NCBI GenBank assembly: GCA_943735955.1
Contig: OX030955.1
Location: 7,165,769-7,229,768, forward strand
DNA: 64,000 nt
Direction: 5' to 3'
Origin: Piscicola geometra
Lineage: Eukaryota > Annelida > Clitellata > Hirudinida > Piscicolidae
Shown: positions 57,175-64,000 of the stretch, piece after piece
How positions within the stretch are numbered: position 1 is the first letter of the stretch
Layout of the letters: the number at the start of each line of letters is the position of its first letter
Notes under the pieces: model-generated
What the model saw: the letters and a program-made list of their open reading frames with translations, nothing else
Database searches by the model: none
Told to the model about the DNA's origin: nothing
Translations under genes and position numbers: made by a program

Positions 57175-59883
57175 TTATTTCATTCTTTTCTTAGCAAGTT
57201 TTTCCATCGCGAGTTGTCTGTTTCGTTGCATTCTTTCCTGCTGCTCCTGGGTCAGCGGAAGGGTTGAGGTTGTAGAAAAATACTTTTAAAAATCTTATAC
57301 CTTTACTACGTTTGATATTTTGTTTATTAAATAGATTACCCATTTGAATGAATTATTATAGAAAAAAAGTTTAGTTAAAAATGTATTTAAAATTAAAGTA
57401 AAAGGTGTGAAAGAAGATGGAGCGCGAAGAAGCATGCTGTACTCACTGGCGAAGTTTGGTCGTTGTTGGCAGGGTGGCTTGGTGTGGGCATAAGATCTTT
57501 GCCGTTGTTATTATTTAAATCTCCATCACTGTTAGCAGGGTTGTAAGTGTTGTTGCAATTGTTACTATGATTGTTACTTATTTGCAGAGGTTCAGGGAAG
57601 AATGGTGGAGTGTCCCTCTTGTCCTTGGTGGTGATGAAGGTAACTAGGTGAAATCACTATCATTCTCATCATCATCTTCGTCATCATCATCACCACCCCT
57701 ATCATCATCATCATCTTCATCAACATCATCACCACCCCTATCATCATCAGCATCATCATCAGCATCATCATCTCTACCGTCAACACCGCTATCATCATCA
57801 TACTCTTTTTCCTCATCACTATCATCACCACCAAGCACGGATGTAGGATAAAAAGCCTCTCGGAGAAAAAGCCTTCGGATAAAATACCTTCTACAAAAAG
57901 CCTCCCGGAAAAAAAACCTCCTGGAGAAAAAGTCTCTTGGAGAAAAAGCCTCCTTGTTAATATTTTAGTATAAATAAAACGGACTTTTTATATAAAAAAC
58001 GGATTTTTTAAAAATAAATTCGTATCACAATTTTAAATAAATAAAACAAACTATATTTTTTTAAAATTAAATAATTAAAACGAACTATAATTATAACTTT
58101 AACGGACTTTATTTTTTTAATAGATTTGTTTCACAATTTTAAATAAATAAAACGGACTATATTTTTAAAAAATACATAATTAAAACGAACTTTAATTTAT
58201 CAAATACAATAACAAATATTGGTAAACGGATAAAAAGTCTTCAGGATAAAAAGTCTTTAGGATAAAAAGTCTTCAGGATAAAAAGTCTTCAGGATAAAAA
58301 GTCTTCAGGATAAAAAGTCTTCAGGATAAAAAGTCTTCAGGATAAAAAGTCTTCAGGATAAAAAGTCTTCAGGATAAAAAGTCTTCAAGATAAAAAGTCT
58401 TCAGGATAAAAAGTCTTCAGGATAAAAAGTTTTCAGGATAAAAAGTCTTCAAGATAAAAAGTCTTCAAGATGAAAAGTTTTCAGGATAAAAAGCCTTCAG
58501 AATAAAATGTCTTCAGGATAAAAAGTCTTCAGGATAAAAAGTCTTCAGGATAAAAAGTCTTTAGGATAAAAAGTCTTTAGGATAAAAAGTCTTCAAGATA
58601 AAAAGTTTTCAGAATGAAAAGTCTTCAGGATAAAAAGTCTTTAGGATAAATAGTTTTTAGAATTTTTTTTTTATAAATTAAATTTAGAAGAAAAATACGT
58701 GATTAATACGTTATCCTTAAAACTTAAAGAATAAAATGTGATACTTTCATCTAATTTTTGCTATAGGTTTTTCGTTCAATCTCTAAATAGCATTTGAATA
58801 AATTTGACTTGGCTGTTGTTGTTTCGTCACTTTAACCATAAGGAAATAATGTTTAAGAAAGAATACGTGATCCTTAAAACTAAAAGATTGGAATTTCATA
58901 CTTTCATCTAATGTTTGCTCACTTTTTTTTCAGTCTGGAAATAGCATTTGAATAAATTTGACTGGGTTGTTGATTCCTCACTTTAATCATTAAGTTTTCT
59001 GCTGGTTGTCATTCGTGATTAATTTTTCTTGAAAATTAATTTTTGAAGATTTTTTTCCTGAAGACTTTTTATCCTGAAGACTTTTTATCCTGAATACTTT
59101 TTATCCTGAAGACTTTTCATCCTGAAGACTTTTTATCCTGAAGACTTTTTATCCTGAAGACTTTTTATCCTGAAGACTTTTCATCCTGAAGACTTTTTAT
59201 CCTGAAGACTTTTTATCCTGAAGACTTTTTATCCTGAAGACTTTTTACCCTGAAGACTTTTTATCCTGAAGACTTTATCTTGAAGACTTTTTATCCTGAA
59301 GACTTTTTATCCTGAAGACTTTTTATTCTGAAGACATTTTATTCTGAAGGCTTTTTATCCTGAAAACTTTTTACCTTGAAGACTTTTTATCCTGAAGACT
59401 TTTTATCTTGAAGACTTTTTATCCTGAAGACTTTTCATCCTGAAGACTTTTTATCCATTTACCAATAATTTGTATTGTATTTGATAAATCGTTTTAGGTA
59501 TGTATTTTTAAAAAATATAGTCCGTTTTATTTATTCAAAATTGTGAAACGAATCTATAAAAATCCTTTTTTTATATAAAAAGTCCGTTTTATTTATTTAA
59601 AATTGTGAAACGAATCTATAAAAATCCGTTTTTTATATTAAAAGTCCGTTTTATTTATACTAAAATATTAACAAGGAGACATTTTCTCCGAGAGGCTTTT
59701 TCTCCAGGAGGTTTTTTCTCCGGGAGGCTTTTTGTAGAAGGTATTTTATCCGAAGGCTTTTTCTCCGAGAGGCTTTTTGTCCGTTCCCCCACCAAGCACC
59801 TTGTCTTCTTCTTCTTCTTCTTCTTGATCGACGGCTTCATGATCAATGATGGACATGTTCATGTGGATTCTCTTCAAGAGCAC
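57175..59883 (-). CDS. tipin: TIPIN-like protein (3' part), split by a transposon
   Basis: TIPIN partners Timeless and RPA in the replication fork protection complex. Exon at 59883-59789: VLLKRIHMNMSIIDHEAVDQ then a Glu run, matching TIPIN's 'CLKRIRLDLPILHEDF'. The same reading continues at 57827 (GDDSDEEKEYDD, an Asp run) once the 57839-59788 insertion and one target copy are set aside. Next exons: 57643-57447 (TKDKRDTPPFFPEPLQIS and an Asn-rich part) and 57282-57175 (LTQEQQERMQRNRQLAMEKL), the conserved RPA-binding helix. The stop comes six codons later, so this TIPIN is shorter than the vertebrate one. As it stands the exon reads 13 codons into the transposon and stops. The 5' exons lie beyond the window or within the 60-64 kb repeats. 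The donor ending the acidic exon is not resolved. Confidence 0.78.
57828..57838. repeat. 11-bp target-site duplication, left copy
   Basis: CCACCAAGCAC, identical to 59789-59799, directly at the edge of the foldback-like element. Confidence 0.88.
58228..58659. repeat. 16-bp tandem array, left arm of foldback element
   Basis: About 26-27 copies of GGATAAAAAGTCTTCA with scattered substitutions (for example CTTTAGG, GTTTTCAG). Confidence 0.93.
59050..59456. repeat. 16-bp tandem array, right arm (inverted)
   Basis: About 25 copies of TGAAGACTTTTTATCC, the reverse complement of the left-arm unit. One copy is shortened near 59270. Confidence 0.93.
59789..59799. repeat. 11-bp target-site duplication, right copy
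   Basis: CCACCAAGCAC. It joins directly to the Glu-coding part of the TIPIN exon. Confidence 0.88.
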
Positions 59884-59894
59884 CTAGTTGATGT

Positions 59895-61222
59895 GGTGTG
59901 GTTGTGTGGTAGCTGTGGTGTGGTAGTGTGTTTGTTGTGGAGTGGTGTGGTGTGGTAGTGTGTTTGTTGTGGGGTGGTGTGGTAGTGTGTTTGTTGTGGG
60001 ATGGTGTGGTAGTGTGTTTGTTGTGGGGTGGTGTGGGAGTGTGTTTGTTGTGGAGTGGTGTGGTGTGGTAGTGTGTTTGTTGTGGTGTGGTGTGGTAGTG
60101 TGGTTGTTGTGGGGTGGTGTGGTAGTGTGGTTGTTGTGGGGTGGTGTGGTAGTGTGGTAGCTGTGGTGTGGTGTGATGTGGTAGTGTGTTTGTTGTGGGA
60201 TGGTGTGATAGTGTGTTTGTTGTGGAGTGGTGTGGTGTGGTAGTGTGTTTGTTGTGGTGTGGTGTGGTAGTGTGTTTGTTGTGGGCTGGTGTGGTAGTGT
60301 GGTTGTTGTGGGGTGGTGTGGTGTGGTAGTGTGTTTGTTGTGGGGTGGTGTGGTAGTGTGGTTGTTGTGGTGTGGTGTGGTAGTGTGTATGTTTTTGTTG
60401 GTGTGGTAGTGTGTTTGTTGTGGGGTGGTGTGGTGGGGTAGTGTGGTAGTGTGTTTGTTGTGGGATGGTGTGGTAGCTGTGGTGTGGTGTGGTGTGGTAG
60501 CTGTGGTGTGGTGTGGTAGTGTGTTTGTTGTGGGGTGGTGTGGTGGGGTAGTGTGTTCATAGTGGGGTAGTGTGGTAGTGTGTTTGTTGTGGGATGGTGT
60601 GGTAGCTGTGGTGTGGTGTGGTAGCTGTGGTGTGGTGTGGTAGTGTGTTTGTTGTGGTGTGGTGTGGTAGCTGTGGTGTGGTGTGGTGTGGTAGCTGTGG
60701 TGTGGTGTGGTAGTGTGTTTGTTGTGGGGTGGTGTGGTGGGGTAGTGTGTTCATAGTGGGGTAGTGTGGTAGTGTGTTTGTTGTGGGATGGTGTGGTAGT
60801 GTGTTTGTTGTGGTGTGGTGTGGTAGCTGTGGTGTGGTGTGGTAGTGTGTTTGTTGTGGTGTGGTGTGGTAGCTGTGGTGTGGTGTGGTGTGGTAGCTGT
60901 GGTGTGGTGTGGTAGTGTGTTTGTTGTGGGATGGTGTGGTAGTGTGTTTGTTGTGGGATGGTGTGGTAGTGTGGTTGTTGTGGGGTGGTGTGGTAGTGTG
61001 TTTGTTGTGGGGTGGTGTGGTAGTGTGTTTGTTGTGGGGTGGTGTGGTAGTGTGGTTGTTGTGGTGTGGTGTGGTAGTGTGTATGTTTTTGTTGGTGTGC
61101 TAGTGTGTTTGTTGTGGGGTGGTGTGGTGGGGTAGTGTGTTCATAGTGGGGTAGTGTGGTAGTGTGTTTGTTGTGGGATGGTGTGGTAGTGTGTTTGTTG
61201 TGGTGTGGTAGTGTGTTTGTTG
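59895..61222. repeat. 27-bp minisatellite block 1
   Basis: Variants of TAGTGTGTTTGTTGTGGGGT followed by GGTGTGG, with higher-order blocks marked by 'tagctgtggtgtggtg', 'ttcatagtggggtag' and 'gtatgtttttgttgg'. A 498-codon His/Thr frame on the minus strand is a by-product. Probably a TIPIN intron. Confidence 0.93.
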
Positions 61223-63042
61223 TAGAGGTCGGACCGGGTACCCGATCCGACCGGGTACCCGCGGGTACCTGCGGGACTCCCGCGGGAACGGGAATGAAAA
61301 TTAATTTCGGGACGGGAAAAGTCGGGAACCGGGAATAGGTTTTCGGGACGGGAACGGGAACGGGAATCAATATTCAAATCGGGAACGGGAAAAATCGGGA
61401 ACGGGAATCAACTTTGAAATCGGGAACGGGAAAAACGGGAATAAAATTTATTGGGAGTGGATTTTTCAACAATTATACTTCAGCAGACTCCTAAGTATGG
61501 AAATCTCTACTTCATCGATACTCCGTACTTAAAATAAGTATTAAATGCAATAGAAATGTATAACGAAGTCACCATTGCATTGTCAATGTCAAAATCTCTA
61601 ACATTACGTTTGAAGTTGTTATGGCGAGTCCAAATATTAGAGAAATTAGAATAAATGGGTGATGATGAAAACTTGTCAGTTGAAATCAAACTGGTCAGTT
61701 ATATTATTTTTATTTTAAAATTCATAATTTGAATTTGAATTATCAATTTCCAGTTGAATGCTCAGTTGATCATTTTGACAAAAAAAGATACTCATTAGTA
61801 ATAATAATGACGAGCATTATTATAGTGGCGTATAACCCGAACGGGCTTCCAGGCCACTTAGGCTGCATATTTTCACTTGCGCCTTTGGGTTACTAGGGCG
61901 TTGGTTGCACTTGAACCTAGGACTTTTCATTATTGGTCAAGCCGAGAGTCGTTGCCGACTCAGCTACCCGTTCACCCATTGATCTTATTCATATGGCAGC
62001 ATGTCTGTTGCATCCCCCAGTATAAAAAAATAATATTTAAAAAGTTTGGGATAGAAAAAAATAAATACCACGACTTTCATTAGAGAAAATTTAATTCCAT
62101 TTTGTACAGCCAGACCAAGCTCCAGTGACGTTGAGAAAAAAAACAAAGGTTATTTATACCCTATATGTTAGTTTTTAAAACGTAAAAATTATAATACAAT
62201 TTTTTTACTATTAAATTATACGAATGATTTTATTTGTGCAGTTGTGGAGAATAAGAACGTTGTCAAAAAACATATTTCTAACATTATTGAAGAATTAATA
62301 ATAATGAACGACGGAAAAGATTCAGAAGAGGATGAATTGTACAAATATTCACAATTACGTCCCACCTAAATTGAAGATTATAAAGATGTTAAATCTATTG
62401 GAGTTAAAAAAATTCCAATACTACAAGAAGTAGCCAAAATTTTATTTAGTATACCTGCAAGTTCTATTCCTTGTGAACGGAATTTGTCAACATGTGGTCG
62501 TTTAACTTTAGACCCAAGATCACCTAATTTGAAAGCTAACACTTTTGACGGTTTAACCCGTATGAAAAGCAATAAAAACTTGATTGAATTACTCAAAAAC
62601 AATGACTAACTTCAATACTTTCATTTCAATAATAATTTGAAATTTAAATCGTGTTTTTTTTATTTTGTTAAAAGAAATATTTTCTGACTTTCAAATAATG
62701 AACTTCAAGAAATTGTAGGACTAGCAAGTTTGGGACCAGTAAAAACGGCAGCAAAAATGAATATATAAACAAAATTTTTGTAGTTGAAATGGGTCGAAAC
62801 CGGGTCAAAAAGTTTCGGGAATGGGTCGGAACCGGGAATCGAGTTGCGGGAACGGGACGGGACGGGAATCAAAATTCTGATGGTCCATCGGGAACGGGAC
62901 GGGACGGGAAAAATAATTTCGGGAACGGGACGGGACGGGAATCAAAATTCTGATGGCCCATCGGGAACGGGACGGGACGGGAAAACAAAATTCGGGAACG
63001 GGACGGGACCGGGAATGAAAAATCGTCCATGTCCGACCTCTA
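61223..63042 (+). mobile_element. Non-autonomous hAT element B
   Basis: Ends TAGAGGTCGGAC and GTCCGACCTCTA, with a perfect 8-bp duplication gtttgttg (61215-61222, 63043-63050). It carries the same transposase C-terminal remnant as element A on the plus strand: KILFSIPASSIPCERNLSTC, then GRLTLDPRSPNLKANTF, stop near 62608. It is 1,820 bp; part of the extra length is a SINE at about 61.79-61.98 kb. GC-rich 'cgggaacgggacgggacggg' arrays occupy both ends. Confidence 0.93.
61787..61977 (-). mobile_element. tRNA-derived SINE nested in hAT element B
   Basis: Absent from element A at the same place. On the minus strand it begins GGGTGAACGGGTAGCTGAGT, with an exact A box TAGCTGAGTCGG (61966-61955) and a B box GGTTCAAGTGC (61917-61907, one base off consensus) about 40 bp apart. 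The body (GTGGCCTGGAAGCCCGTTCG, GGTTATACGCCAC) and an (ATT)n tail follow. The polymerase III promoter layout supports the call. Confidence 0.85.
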
Positions 63043-64000
63043 GTTTGTTGTGGGGTGGTGTGGTAGTGTGTTTGTTGTGGTGTGGTAGTGTGTTTGTTGT
63101 GGGGTGGTGTGGTTGTGTGTTTGTTGTGGGGTGGTGTGGTAGTGTGTTTGTTGTGGTGTGGTGTGGTAGTGTGTTTGTTGTGGTGTGGTGTGGTAGTGTG
63201 TTTGTTGTGGGCTGGTGTGGTAGTGTGGTTGTTGTGGGGTGGTGTGGTGTGGTAGTGTGTTTGTTGTGGGGTGGTGTGGTAGTGTGTTTGTTGTGGGGTG
63301 GTGTGGTAGTGTGGTAGCTGTGGTGTGGTGTGATAGTGTGTTTGTTGTGGGGTGGTGTGGTGGGGTAGTGTGTTTGTTGTGGGGTGGTGTGGTAGTGTGT
63401 TTGTTGTGGGGTGGTGTGGTAGTGTGGTTGTTGTGGGGTGGTGTGGTGTGGTAGTGTGTTTGTTGTGGGGTGGTGTGGTGTGGTAGTGTGTTTGTTGTGG
63501 GGTAGTGTGGTTGTTGACAGTGTGGTGTGGTGTGGTAGTGTGGTTGTTGACAGTTTGGTGTGGTTGTTGGAAGTTTGGTGTAGTTGTTGGAAGTTTGGTG
63601 TGGTTGTTGGAAGTTTGGTGTGGTTGTTGACAGTGTGGTGTGGTGTGGTAGTGTGGTAGCTGTGGTGTGGTGTGATAGTGTGTTTTTTGTGGGGTGGTGT
63701 GGTAGGGTAGTGTGTTCGTAGTGGGGTGGTGTGGTGTGGTAGTGTGTTTGTTGTGGGGTAGTGTGGTTGTTGACAGTGTGGTGTGGTGTGGTAGTGTGGT
63801 TGTTGACAGTTTGGTGTGGTTGTTGGAAGTTTAGTGTGGTTGTTGGAAGTTTGGTGTAGTTGTTGGAAGTTTGGTGTGGTTGTTGGAAGTTTGGTGTAGT
63901 TGTTGACAGTTTGGTGTGGTTTTTGGAAGTTTGGTGTGGTTGTTGGAAGTTTGGTGTGGTTGTTGGAAGTTAGGTGTAGTTGTTGGAAGTTTGGTGTGGT
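63043..64000. repeat. 27-bp minisatellite block 2, changing to a 20-bp unit
   Basis: Continues block 1 after the hAT insertion. From about 63500 a second unit takes over (TGTGGTTGTTGGAAGTTTGG, with TTGACAG variants) to the window end. Confidence 0.92.

Larger units (their letters stand above)
57839..59788. mobile_element. Foldback-like DNA transposon, 1.95 kb
   Basis: The entire element is a large inverted repeat. The outer arms of about 370 bp begin near GGATAAAAAGCCTCTCGGAG and its right counterpart GGACAAAAAGCCTCTCGGAG, and continue through 'TTGTTAATATTTTAGTATAA' and 'AAATAAAACGGACT' blocks. The inner arms are opposing arrays of a 16-bp unit. The loop (about 58660-59040) holds two direct copies of a 125-bp sequence. 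There is no transposase frame, so it is non-autonomous. The 11-bp duplication and tandem-repeat arms fit foldback or TIR-MULE types better than mariner or hAT. Confidence 0.88.

Noticed and set aside
58228..58659. Regular repeats resembling a CRISPR array
   Set aside because: Units are 16 bp, head to tail without spacers, and mirrored on the other side; the window is a eukaryotic genome.
59874..61370. 498-residue His/Thr-rich ORF on the minus strand
   Set aside because: It is the 27-bp minisatellite and runs into an hAT end; no start context, domain or splice logic.

Overview
The window is nuclear DNA of an invertebrate animal. The genes have short GT-AG introns, and four can be matched to animal families by reading their protein sequence: NVL (ribosome-biogenesis AAA ATPase), CIP2A, CCM2/malcavernin and TIPIN. 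The rest is rich in microsatellites, minisatellites and DNA transposons, including hAT, mariner and foldback-like elements, plus LINE remnants and a tRNA-derived SINE. The taxon cannot be fixed from sequence alone; a lophotrochozoan is a guess.

Region 1 (about 2.9-27.0 kb) is a large inverted duplication. Two arms (about 2.9-9.3 kb and 20.6-27.0 kb) carry the same two-exon gene, for a long Cys-rich, Lys/Asp/Glu-rich protein that I do not recognise. The left copy (minus strand) has a 17-bp deletion that shifts its frame; the right copy (plus strand) is open. Between the arms lie an NVL-like gene (10.4-12.9 kb, minus) and a CIP2A-like gene (13.2-20.2 kb, minus). The CIP2A introns are packed with CA, CAC/AAG and TTG repeats.

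Region 2 (27-36 kb) holds a LINE 3' end that runs into about 890 bp of (TAC)n, an hAT element, a second LINE copy, and a multi-exon gene with an FTP/F5-8C lectin-like domain whose intron contains that LINE. Region 3 (36-39 kb) has a complete seven-exon S1 serine protease gene with a TATA box.

Region 4 (39-51 kb) is mostly mobile DNA: an hAT element with perfect 8-bp target duplications, LINE fragments, a long-TIR element carrying a SWIM-like segment, a SINE pair and a mariner element. Within it sits an unrecognised multi-exon gene (42.8-44.8 kb).

Region 5 (51-64 kb) contains a CCM2-like gene and the 3' part of a TIPIN gene, both on the minus strand. A foldback-like element of about 1.95 kb, flanked by an 11-bp target duplication, has landed inside a TIPIN coding exon. 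Two related non-autonomous hAT elements have inserted into tandem repeats: one in an (ATGT)n tract in a CCM2 intron, the other in a 27-bp minisatellite upstream of the TIPIN exons.

The host genes are ordinary independent eukaryotic transcription units. Nothing suggests an operon or a joint pathway, although NVL, CIP2A and TIPIN are all growth or replication related. The main points of interest are the structural history (inverted duplication, exon-splitting transposon, nested insertions) and the unknown duplicated gene.
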